The notes beneath the pieces are model-generated. The model saw only the letters and a list, made by a program, of their open reading frames with translations. It was not told the DNA's origin and did no database searches. A program made the translations under genes and the position numbers. From positions 1 through 5,036 of the forward strand of contig CAKPLD010000073.1 in assembly GCA_934167225.1 (NCBI GenBank): 5,036 nt of DNA. Reading direction: 5' to 3'. Source of the DNA: an uncultured Clostridia bacterium (lineage in GTDB: Bacteria; Bacillota; Clostridia; TANB77; CAG-508). Shown in pieces: positions 1 through 4,927 of the stretch (position 1 is its first letter; every line of letters begins with the position of its first letter).

Positions 1-65
1 CCGGCACGGTTTATTCAACCGCAGGATTTTAAGTCCTGTGCGTCTACCAGTTCCGCCACATCTGC
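1..65 (-). tRNA. tRNA-Leu (anticodon UAA), 3' end cut off by the window edge
   Basis: Read on the minus strand, the 5' acceptor strand GCAGATG starts at position 65. It is followed by TG, a D arm containing AACTGGTAGA, and an anticodon arm with stem CAGGA/TCCTG around the 7-base loop CTTAAAA (33-27), giving anticodon TAA (31-29). A long class II variable arm follows (stem CGGTT/AACCG, 22-8), which is typical of leucine tRNAs. The window ends inside the 5' strand of the T stem (GCCGG), so the T loop, the 3' acceptor strand and any encoded CCA lie outside. It decodes UUA and UUG codons, UUA being heavily used in an AT-rich genome. A consensus promoter lies just upstream. Confidence 0.96.
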
Positions 66-99
66 ATTTAAACTGGTATCTGTCCTAACGACAATGCCT

Positions 100-128
100 A
101 TTATATTATTTATTATTTATTTTGTCAA
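100..128 (-). promoter_or_regulatory. SigA-type promoter of tRNA-Leu
   Basis: On the minus strand, TTGACA (128-123) and TATAAT (105-100) are separated by exactly 17 bases. Both hexamers match the housekeeping consensus perfectly. The predicted start is near 93, about 28 bases before the tRNA 5' end. The DNA directly upstream of the -35 box is almost pure A/T and includes octamer repeats, which suits an UP element on a strong stable-RNA promoter. The hexamers and spacing are read directly; the activity is inferred. Confidence 0.85.
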
Positions 129-150
129 TACATATTACAAATTTTTTCAA

Positions 151-180
151 CAAATTTTCAAATTTTCAAATTTTCAAAAA
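151..180. repeat. Tandem AT-rich octamer repeat (CAAATTTT x3)
   Basis: Three perfect head-to-tail copies of CAAATTTT occupy 151-174 and are followed by CAAAAAA. A related but imperfect stretch lies at 139-150. On the minus strand the repeat sits a few helical turns upstream of the tRNA-Leu -35 box, so it may act as curved or UP-element-like DNA. It could equally be slippage-generated low-complexity sequence. Confidence 0.6.
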
Positions 181-204
181 ACCGTCATTTTTACAATCAA
201 TATA

Positions 205-238
205 GAAATTACTTTTACAATATCGTAAAAATAATTTC
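205..238 (-). terminator. Stem-loop after carD, possible transcript 3' end
   Basis: A 14-bp stem (arms 238-225 and 218-205) closes a 6-base loop about 38 bases after the carD stop codon. In the minus-strand transcript every position pairs, including one G-U wobble. In a plus-strand transcript the same position would be a C/A mismatch, so the structure belongs to the carD message. The stem is AT-rich and not directly followed by a run of U, so it is not a classical intrinsic terminator. It may be a weak terminator or a 3'-end stabilising hairpin. Confidence 0.45.
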
Positions 239-275
239 CATATAAAACTAATATTCATAATTTTCGTTTGAATAT

Positions 276-845
276 CTATGTATTTTCAGAAGTGCTTCCT
301 CCATCAAAGGGAATAAATTTACTAACAACACTTTCCTTTATAGTATCTGCTGATCTAAATGTTATAAATGAGTTGTTTATTTTGTTATCTACAATTTCTT
401 CTATTTCGTCTTGATTAGAATGCTCTGCTAAAACAAGTTCACTTACTAAAATTTGTCTAGCATTTGTTAACATTTTCTTTTCACCTGTAGATAAACCTTT
501 TTCTTTTTGCTTGAAGCTTAAATTTCTTACAACATCAGCAATTTCGTATATGTCACCACTCTTTAATTTATCCATGTTGTCTCTGTATCTTTTATTCCAG
601 TTTTTGTTCATTTCTGTTTCGTCTTGTTCTAATACAGCAAAAACCTTATCTGCTGATCCTTTGTCTATAATTGATCTTACTCCTACTTGTTCTGCTTTGG
701 CAATTGGTACCATTACCTTTACTTCACCTGGCATTTTTAAAATGTAGTATGATTGTTTTTCTCCTAAAACATCCTTTTCTTCTATCGAATCAATTGTTCC
801 TGCACCGTGCATTGGATATACTATTTTATCTCCTATATTAAACAT
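276..845 (-). CDS. carD: CarD/CdnL-family RNA polymerase-binding transcription regulator
   Basis: This 189-residue cytoplasmic protein belongs to the CarD_CdnL_TRCF family. Known members bind the RNA polymerase beta subunit and stabilise the open complex at promoters, notably those for rRNA and tRNA. Residues 1-57 form the Tudor-like polymerase-interaction domain: GDKIVYPMHGAGTI at 5-18, then YYILKMP at 33-39 and MVPIAKAEQVGVR at 45-57. The helical C-terminal domain (about 65-140) includes NWNKRYRDNMDKLKSGD, with W83 matching the tryptophan that mycobacterial CarD wedges into the upstream edge of the -10 region, and then GLSTGEKKMLTNARQIL at 117-133. About 50 acidic or polar residues follow (141-189), including a Ser/Thr-rich end. 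The ATG at 845 has AGGAG 9 bases upstream and its own promoter at 912-940. The gene follows folD in the same direction across a 170-bp gap and precedes tRNA-Leu. Family assignment is firm; target promoters are unknown. Confidence 0.95.
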   Translation of the reverse strand: MFNIGDKIVYPMHGAGTIDSIEEKDVLGEKQSYYILKMPGEVKVMVPIAKAEQVGVRSIIDKGSADKVFAVLEQDETEMNKNWNKRYRDNMDKLKSGDIYEIADVVRNLSFKQKEKGLSTGEKKMLTNARQILVSELVLAEHSNQDEIEEIVDNKINNSFITFRSADTIKESVVSKFIPFDGGSTSENT

Positions 846-911
846 GTATGTTCTCTCCTTTCGCTTTTTATGTTAATAAACAATTGTATCTTTCATTTCA
901 TCAACAATTCT

Positions 912-940
912 ATTATACTACATTTTACCGCAAAAGTCAA
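912..940 (-). promoter_or_regulatory. SigA-type promoter of carD
   Basis: On the minus strand, TTGACT (940-935) and TATAAT (917-912) are separated by 17 bases. The predicted start lies near 905, giving a leader of about 60 bases. Directly upstream of the -35 box, 938-955 is an A/T-only imperfect inverted repeat that could serve as an UP element. I see no convincing terminator between the folD stop codon (1016) and this promoter, so read-through from mutL-folD into carD is possible. Confidence 0.8.
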
Positions 941-1015
941 AATTTTCTAAAATTGTGTTTATGACTGATATTATGTGAATTACAGCTGTTTTTGCCTTTT
1001 ATTTCCAGTTTTTTT

Positions 1016-1855
1016 CTATATATTTTTTTTATTTTTTATCGATTTTATAATATTTACGAGTAATAAACTGTTTGTCACTACTCCTACTCCCCCTGGTACA
1101 GGCGTTATTGCATATGCTTTTTCTTTTAGGTCTTCAAAGTCTGCATCTCCGACAATTTTACCGTTATCGAAATTTATTCCAACATCGATTATTATGGCAT
1201 CTTTTTTTATCATTTCTTTTTTTAAAAATTTTGCTTTACCAATTGCCATTATTATTATATCTGAATTTTTTAATATTTCTGTCATGTTTTTTGTTTTAGA
1301 ATGACAAATTGTTAGTGTTGCATTTTTTTGTAATAATTGTGGTATTAGTGGTTTTCCAACTATGTTGCTTCTTCCTACAACTGTTACTTTTTTGCCTGTT
1401 AGGTCTATATTATAAAAGTCTAATATTTCGATTACAGCTTTACTTGTACATGGAATGTTTACATTTTCTTCATCCAAAAATAATTTCCCCATGTTTAAAA
1501 AGCTTATTCCTTCTATATCCTTTTCAGGTGGTATTTCGTTTATTAGATTAAATAATTCTTTTTTTAGAGGCTGTTGGAACATTATTCCTGTAATTTCTTT
1601 GTTTTGTTTTGCTTCTTTAAAATTTTGTAAAAATTCTTCCTCATTTTGGGCAAGCTTTAGTTCAAATTTTATACCATATTTATTGCAATTTTTTTCTATT
1701 TTTTTTATATATGCTAAACTTGCATCGTCTCCTTGTATTCCTAATACTGCAACATATGGCTTTTGTTTTAATTGTTTCATTTTGTGTTCGATTTCTTTTT
1801 TTATTTTATCAGCCACACTTTTTCCTTCTAATAATATTTCCACCTTTGTATGCAT
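1016..1855 (-). CDS. folD: FolD-type methylenetetrahydrofolate dehydrogenase/cyclohydrolase with altered active site
   Basis: This is a cytoplasmic enzyme of folate one-carbon metabolism. FolD normally oxidises 5,10-methylene-THF to methenyl-THF with NAD(P) and then hydrolyses it to 10-formyl-THF. The 279-residue length is normal. The N-terminal catalytic domain (about 1-140) keeps ASxxY (Y49), GIMFQQPL (Q94) and PxKDIEGxxFLNMGKL. The nucleotide-binding domain contains VVGRSNIVGKP (159-169), CHSKTKN, IIIDVGIN (221-228) and TPVPGGVG (251-258). An ungapped comparison with the E. coli protein as I recall it puts I53 where the catalytic Lys54 should be and E115 where Asp121 should be; Gln98 is kept as Q94. 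PGGVGPMT reads PGGVGVVT. The dehydrogenase role is therefore likely, but the cyclohydrolase role is doubtful. It starts 13 bases after mutL and shares its transcript. The ATG at 1855 abuts its Shine-Dalgarno sequence; a GTG at 1843 (275 residues) is a credible alternative start. Confidence 0.9.
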   Translation of the reverse strand: MHTKVEILLEGKSVADKIKKEIEHKMKQLKQKPYVAVLGIQGDDASLAYIKKIEKNCNKYGIKFELKLAQNEEEFLQNFKEAKQNKEITGIMFQQPLKKELFNLINEIPPEKDIEGISFLNMGKLFLDEENVNIPCTSKAVIEILDFYNIDLTGKKVTVVGRSNIVGKPLIPQLLQKNATLTICHSKTKNMTEILKNSDIIIMAIGKAKFLKKEMIKKDAIIIDVGINFDNGKIVGDADFEDLKEKAYAITPVPGGVGVVTNSLLLVNIIKSIKNKKNI

Positions 1856-1862
1856 TCCTTTC
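1856..1862 (-). promoter_or_regulatory. folD ribosome binding site, favouring a GTG start at 1843
   Basis: GAAAGGA (1862-1856 on the minus strand) touches the ATG at 1855, leaving no spacer, which is too close for normal initiation. The in-frame GTG at 1843 lies 12 bases beyond AAGGA. Aligned with the full anti-Shine-Dalgarno sequence this is close to ideal. Starting there gives MEILLEGKSVADKI, which matches where FolD proteins usually begin. The whole site lies in the 13-base mutL-folD gap. Confidence 0.55.
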
Positions 1863-1868
1863 TAATTT

Positions 1869-4310
1869 TTATTTTCTTGCAAATTTTCTTTCGATTTCAT
1901 ATTTAGACATTTTTATTACAGTTGGTCTTCCATGTGGACATGTAAATGGATTTGGAAGTTCTAATAGTTTTGCCATTAAACTATCTACTTCTTCTTTTGT
2001 GAGCTTCATATGAGCTTTAACTGCTGCTTTACATGCAACTGTTGCTAAAAATTTTTCTTCTTTTTCTTGTTTTGCAGTTCTTGCTACTGTATTTATTTCG
2101 TCTAATGTTTCTTTAAATAATTCTTCGGTATCTAAGTCAACACACACATCTGGAACGCCAGATAGTTTTATTGTGTTTTCTCCAAATTCTTCTAAAATAA
2201 ATCCTGCTTGCCTAAACATTGCCATATTGTCTTTTGCTATATCCATTTCTTTATGTGTTAAATTTATTATATCTGGTAGCAATAATAATTGCGATGCTTT
2301 TTCACCTGTATGATTAAAGAAATTCTTTTTTACTTTTTCGTACATTATTCTTTCATGTGCTGCATGTTGATCCATGATGTATAATTCATTGTCTATTTCT
2401 AAAATTATGTATGTATTAAATGCTATCCCTATAAATTTATATTGAATTTTTTGGGTGTCGGCATTGCTTTCAAATATTGATACGTTTTTATCTTTCATAT
2501 TATCATCTAATGCATAAAATCCAGCATCTTCATCTTCTTTTTCCTCGGGTTCTGGTTGCTTTCTACCTCCATATGGCTCTTTTCCAAATAGTTCTTTATA
2601 CATTTCTTCAAATGATAATATCTTTTCTTTGCTATCTTCAAGTGGTGTTTTTTCTGATGTTTGTTGCTCTGTATTTATTTCTGTATTTTGAAGTATTTTT
2701 TGATTATTTGACATTTCGTTTGTCTCACTATTATTTGTTGCCTCGTTATTTTCTACTGTGCTTATATTTTCTCCATATGATACTTCATCTTCATTTAATA
2801 CCTGTTCGTTTTCTAGGTCTTTTTCCGAATTGTCAAATACAATCGGTATTATAGATTCATTTTCTAATTTTTCGCTATTAATTTTTTCTTCTTGTAAAGC
2901 TTTTGGTACTTCATTTTCTGTTTGTACGTCTTCTGTTGTTTCTTCGTTGTTTTCTTGCTCTACAACAGGAGAAATTATGTCATTATACTTTTGTTCCATC
3001 TCTTTGTATGTATCTGTTAATTGTAAATTTGGATTTTGCTCAACTTCTTTTTTCAAGTCATCTTGTAATGATTTTAGTTTATTAAATATTTCTTGATTTG
3101 ACATTACAGTTTTATTTTCAAGTACTGAATTTACAGGCTTTGCATCTATTTGACTAGATGTTTCTTTTCTACTATTAAATACATCTTCTACAATATTTCC
3201 ACTTGACTCTTGAGTAGCTACCGAATAAGTTTTAGCCGCTAATTCACTTGCATTTTGTATCTTGAATGCATTTTCATTTGCTTTTTTTATTTCTTCTGTT
3301 TTTTCTCTATCTGTCATAAATCCGGCATTTAACAATGTGTCTTTTATAGCATGAAACATTGATTTAAAAGCAACACTTTCTTCTGCAAATCTTACTTCTA
3401 ATTTTGCTGGATGAACATTTACATCTACCTTTGATGGTGGCATTTCTATATCTAAGACTAAAAAGGCAAATTTTCCTATTGGTAGCATTCCTTTAAATGC
3501 CTGTTCCACTGCTGATGATAGTGTTTTATCTTTTATATATCTTTTATTTACGAAAAATATTTGGTTTGACCTATTTGACCTTGCAATAGTTGGTTTTCCT
3601 ATTACTCCTTTTATTTTCATGTATTCATATTCGTAGTCTACATTTATTATATTTTTTGCAACCTCTTTTCCAAATATACTGTATATTACACCTGTTAAGT
3701 CTCCATTTCCATTTGTTTGAAGAACTATCTTTCCTGAGTTTATAAATTTTATTGCTATTTCTGGGTGAACCAATGCTATTCTTGTTACTACATCTTCAAT
3801 ATACCCTGATTCTGTGAAATCTTTTTTTAAAAATTTGTATCTTACAGGTGTGTTGAAGAATAGATTTCTAACAGTAATTGTTGTTCCTTTTGAGCATCCT
3901 ATTTCATCAAATGATAAAACATCTCCTCCTTCAACTACAATTCTATTTCCTATGTTTTCATTTTCTGTTTTACTTACAAGTTCTACATTTGCAATTGCTG
4001 CAATACTTGCTAATGCCTCGCCTCTGAACCCCATAGATTTTACAGAATCTAAATCTTCTGCATTTCTTATTTTGCTTGTTGCATGACGTTCAAATGCTAG
4101 TTCTACATCATCTTTTGCTATTCCTTTTCCATTGTCTGTTATTCTGATAAATGAAATTCCTCCATTTTTTATCTCCACTGTAACATGAGTTGCACCTGCA
4201 TCTATTGAGTTTTCCACCATTTCTTTTATTACTGATGCTGGTCTTTCTATAACTTCTCCTGCCGCTATTTTGTTTATTGTTAAATCATCTAATAATACTA
4301 TGTTTCCCAT
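1869..4310 (-). CDS. mutL: DNA mismatch repair protein MutL, endonuclease type, with extra-long linker
   Basis: MutL couples mismatch recognition by MutS to strand nicking and excision. The N-terminal GHKL ATPase (1 to about 335) shows AAGEVIERPASVIKEMVENSIDAGA around E30 and N34, DNGKGI at 59-64, ATSKI and GFRGEAL at 94-100, and NVHPAKLEVRF with K303 near its end. The C-terminal dimerisation/endonuclease domain (about 620-813) has DQHAAHERIMYE (647-658), fitting the metal-binding signature DQHA-x2-E-x4-E. It also has ACKAAVKA (C760), CPHGRP (C791, H793) and a terminal FAR (810-812), the set expected for a nicking MutL. QLLLLP at 674-679 fits the beta-clamp-binding motif at this site in Bacillus MutL. 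The acidic linker of about 285 residues makes the protein 813 long, against roughly 620-680 usually. The ATG has AAGGA 9 bases upstream. No mutS lies upstream here; folD follows in the same operon. Confidence 0.97.
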   Translation of the reverse strand: MGNIVLLDDLTINKIAAGEVIERPASVIKEMVENSIDAGATHVTVEIKNGGISFIRITDNGKGIAKDDVELAFERHATSKIRNAEDLDSVKSMGFRGEALASIAAIANVELVSKTENENIGNRIVVEGGDVLSFDEIGCSKGTTITVRNLFFNTPVRYKFLKKDFTESGYIEDVVTRIALVHPEIAIKFINSGKIVLQTNGNGDLTGVIYSIFGKEVAKNIINVDYEYEYMKIKGVIGKPTIARSNRSNQIFFVNKRYIKDKTLSSAVEQAFKGMLPIGKFAFLVLDIEMPPSKVDVNVHPAKLEVRFAEESVAFKSMFHAIKDTLLNAGFMTDREKTEEIKKANENAFKIQNASELAAKTYSVATQESSGNIVEDVFNSRKETSSQIDAKPVNSVLENKTVMSNQEIFNKLKSLQDDLKKEVEQNPNLQLTDTYKEMEQKYNDIISPVVEQENNEETTEDVQTENEVPKALQEEKINSEKLENESIIPIVFDNSEKDLENEQVLNEDEVSYGENISTVENNEATNNSETNEMSNNQKILQNTEINTEQQTSEKTPLEDSKEKILSFEEMYKELFGKEPYGGRKQPEPEEKEDEDAGFYALDDNMKDKNVSIFESNADTQKIQYKFIGIAFNTYIILEIDNELYIMDQHAAHERIMYEKVKKNFFNHTGEKASQLLLLPDIINLTHKEMDIAKDNMAMFRQAGFILEEFGENTIKLSGVPDVCVDLDTEELFKETLDEINTVARTAKQEKEEKFLATVACKAAVKAHMKLTKEEVDSLMAKLLELPNPFTCPHGRPTVIKMSKYEIERKFARK

Positions 4311-4397
4311 ATAATTTCTTCCTTTCTTTTTTCGAAATAGTTCCTCTCCATTTTGAGACTACTGTTACAACAAGGTTCTACTTCAAAACGCAAAAAA

Positions 4398-4426
4398 ATT
4401 ATATCATTAAAAATTTATGTTTTCAA
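4398..4426 (-). promoter_or_regulatory. SigA-type promoter of the mutL-folD operon
   Basis: On the minus strand, TTGAAA (4426-4421) and TATAAT (4403-4398) are spaced by 17 bases. Transcription would start near 4391, giving a leader of about 80 bases. That leader contains a weak inverted repeat (TTTTGA at 4351-4356 against TCAAAA at 4383-4388) with no evident function. It is the only good minus-strand promoter I see upstream of mutL. Confidence 0.82.
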
Positions 4427-4434
4427 CTGCTGTA

Positions 4435-4461
4435 ACACATTTTTTTTTAATTCATATTATA
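4435..4461 (+). promoter_or_regulatory. Candidate sporulation (SigK-like) promoter for the Cys-rich peptide genes
   Basis: AC at 4435-4436, then exactly 16 bases, then CATATTATA at 4453-4461 fits the mother-cell SigK pattern AC-N16-CATANNNTA. Initiation would fall near 4468, just before the first A6/T6 dyad. A weaker housekeeping reading also exists: GTAACA at 4432, a 17-base spacer and TATTAT at 4455. In DNA this AT-rich the match could arise by chance, so the sigma factor is an inference. Confidence 0.42.
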
Positions 4462-4474
4462 TAGCATACGAAGG

Positions 4475-4498
4475 TTAAAAAACTTAAAGATTTTTTAG
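4475..4498 (+). repeat. A6/T6 dyad in the leader of the first Cys-rich gene
   Basis: TTAAAAAA (4475-4482) can pair with TTTTTTAG (4491-4498), including one terminal T-G wobble, around an 8-base loop. It lies directly before the Shine-Dalgarno sequence AAGGAGG (4500-4506). A very similar dyad precedes the second Cys-rich gene, so the leader seems to be part of the repeated unit. It may be a 5' mRNA hairpin or only low-complexity DNA. Confidence 0.45.
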
Positions 4499-4513
4499 CA
4501 AGGAGGTATTTTT

Positions 4514-4630
4514 ATGTGCTGTAACAATGATGAAATTCTTTGGTTCATTATTCTTTTCTTACTCCTTTTCTGTGGCGGATGTGGAAACAGAGGTTGTTGT
4601 AACCAGGGGCCACAATCTAATTGCTGCTAA
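4514..4630 (+). CDS. Cys-rich hydrophobic micropeptide (38 residues)
   Basis: The product has 38 residues and begins MCCNNDE. A hydrophobic core ILWFIILFLLLF (8-19) follows, then a Cys/Gly/Asn-rich tail with CGGCGNRGCC (20-29) and a final CC. Eight cysteines are present (2, 3, 20, 23, 28, 29, 37, 38). The core is short for a full membrane span but could insert in or lie on a membrane. The ATG has the near-perfect Shine-Dalgarno AAGGAGGT (4500-4507) at normal spacing, and the reading frame is open from ATG to TAA. The neighbour 45 bases downstream encodes a similar peptide, which strongly supports a real gene. The composition resembles small clostridial proteins sometimes labelled high-cysteine or chorion-like; that is a composition label, not a function. 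A spore-coat or envelope role is possible given the promoter, but unproven. Confidence 0.82.
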   Translation: MCCNNDEILWFIILFLLLFCGGCGNRGCCNQGPQSNCC

Positions 4631-4634
4631 TATA

Positions 4635-4658
4635 CTTAAAAAATTTAGCTTTTTTTAG
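4635..4658 (+). repeat. A6/T7 dyad in the leader of the second Cys-rich gene
   Basis: CT plus A6 (4638-4643) can pair with T6-7 plus AG (4650-4658) around a 6-base loop. It is followed by AAGGTGGTG (4660-4668), the ribosome binding site. Order and spacing mirror the dyad at 4475-4498. It lies inside the 45-bp gap between the two genes and is too AT-rich to be a convincing terminator, so the two genes are probably on one transcript. Confidence 0.42.
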
Positions 4659-4675
4659 AAAGGTGGTGAATAATT

Positions 4676-4798
4676 ATGCCAGAAAATAGAGGTGGATGCG
4701 GCTGCGGATTCGGATTTGGTGATGACTGCTGCTGGATTATAATTCTTATCCTTCTTATATTCTGCTGTTGCGGTGGAAATAGAGGCGGATGTTGCTAA
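4676..4798 (+). CDS. Cys/Gly-rich hydrophobic micropeptide (40 residues)
   Basis: The product has 40 residues. A Gly/Cys-rich start (NRGGCGCGFGFG, 4-15) is followed by DDCCW (16-20), a hydrophobic core IIILILLIF (21-29) and the tail CCCGGNRGGCC (30-40). Nine of the 40 residues are cysteine (8, 10, 18, 19, 30, 31, 32, 39, 40). The layout of acidic residues, aromatic residue, aliphatic core and Cys-Gly-Asn-Arg-Gly-Cys-Cys tail parallels the upstream gene, indicating an ancient tandem duplication. AAGGTGGTG lies 7 bases before the ATG and matches the 16S rRNA tail with a single mismatch. A strong terminator begins 8 bases after the stop codon. I recognise the general type from clostridial genomes but know no proven function; metal binding, disulfide cross-linking in a spore layer, or membrane association are open options. 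Confidence 0.84.
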   Translation: MPENRGGCGCGFGFGDDCCWIIILILLIFCCCGGNRGGCC

Positions 4799-4805
4799 TA
4801 ATTTT

Positions 4806-4840
4806 TAAGGACGGTTCTTTTGGGGAACCGTCCTTATTTT
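4806..4840 (+). terminator. Intrinsic terminator of the Cys-rich gene pair
   Basis: TAAGGACGGTTC (4806-4817) pairs perfectly over 12 bp with GAACCGTCCTTA (4825-4836) around a 7-base loop (TTTTGGG), followed by TTTT. The GC-rich stem stands out in this AT-rich DNA. The U run follows only on the plus strand, so it serves the Cys-rich genes. The arm sequence GGACGGTTC resembles dispersed hairpins I recall from clostridial genomes, so it may also be a copy of a repeat family. Confidence 0.9.
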
Positions 4841-4927
4841 GAAATCCTTCTTTTTTGCTTGCAAATAAGTCTTTTCTATTTATTACTTCATTTATAATTT
4901 TATTTTATGTTTTTTTTATAAAATGTA

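Noticed and set aside
151..174. CRISPR-like repeats
   Set aside because: The units are only 8 bases long, contiguous and without spacers, and there are no cas genes nearby.
938..955. AT-only inverted repeat as a folD terminator
   Set aside because: The arms leave only a 2-4-base loop, the stem has no GC pairs and no U run follows. It directly abuts the carD -35 box and fits better as promoter-upstream DNA.
975..1304. Plus-strand open frame opposite folD, and similar frames at 511-747, 1455-1865, 2477-2854, 2758-3096 and 3814-4086
   Set aside because: All lie antisense to well-supported genes and have Phe/Leu/Ser-rich compositions that come from reading AT-rich coding DNA backwards. None matches a family I recognise.
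1689..1706. The missing FolD lysine as a result of homopolymer sequencing errors (adjacent A8 and A7 runs)
   Set aside because: A +1/-1 pair of indels would give N, not K, at the catalytic position, and the opposite pair creates a stop codon. The frame also continues cleanly on both sides, so simple compensating errors do not restore the motif.
3822..3833. T7/A5 homopolymer in mutL as a phase-variation switch
   Set aside because: Runs of this length are common across this AT-rich window, including in folD, and nothing marks this one as special.
4363..4380. LexA/SOS box in the mutL leader (GAAC followed by GTTG on the minus strand)
   Set aside because: The gap is 3 rather than 4 bases and the second half-site is GTTG instead of GTTC, so it does not meet the Firmicute GAAC-N4-GTTC pattern.
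4351..4388. Riboswitch or T-box in the mutL leader
   Set aside because: Only a 6-bp TTTTGA/TCAAAA arm with a 26-base loop is visible. There is no T-box sequence, no terminator/antiterminator pair and no known aptamer core.
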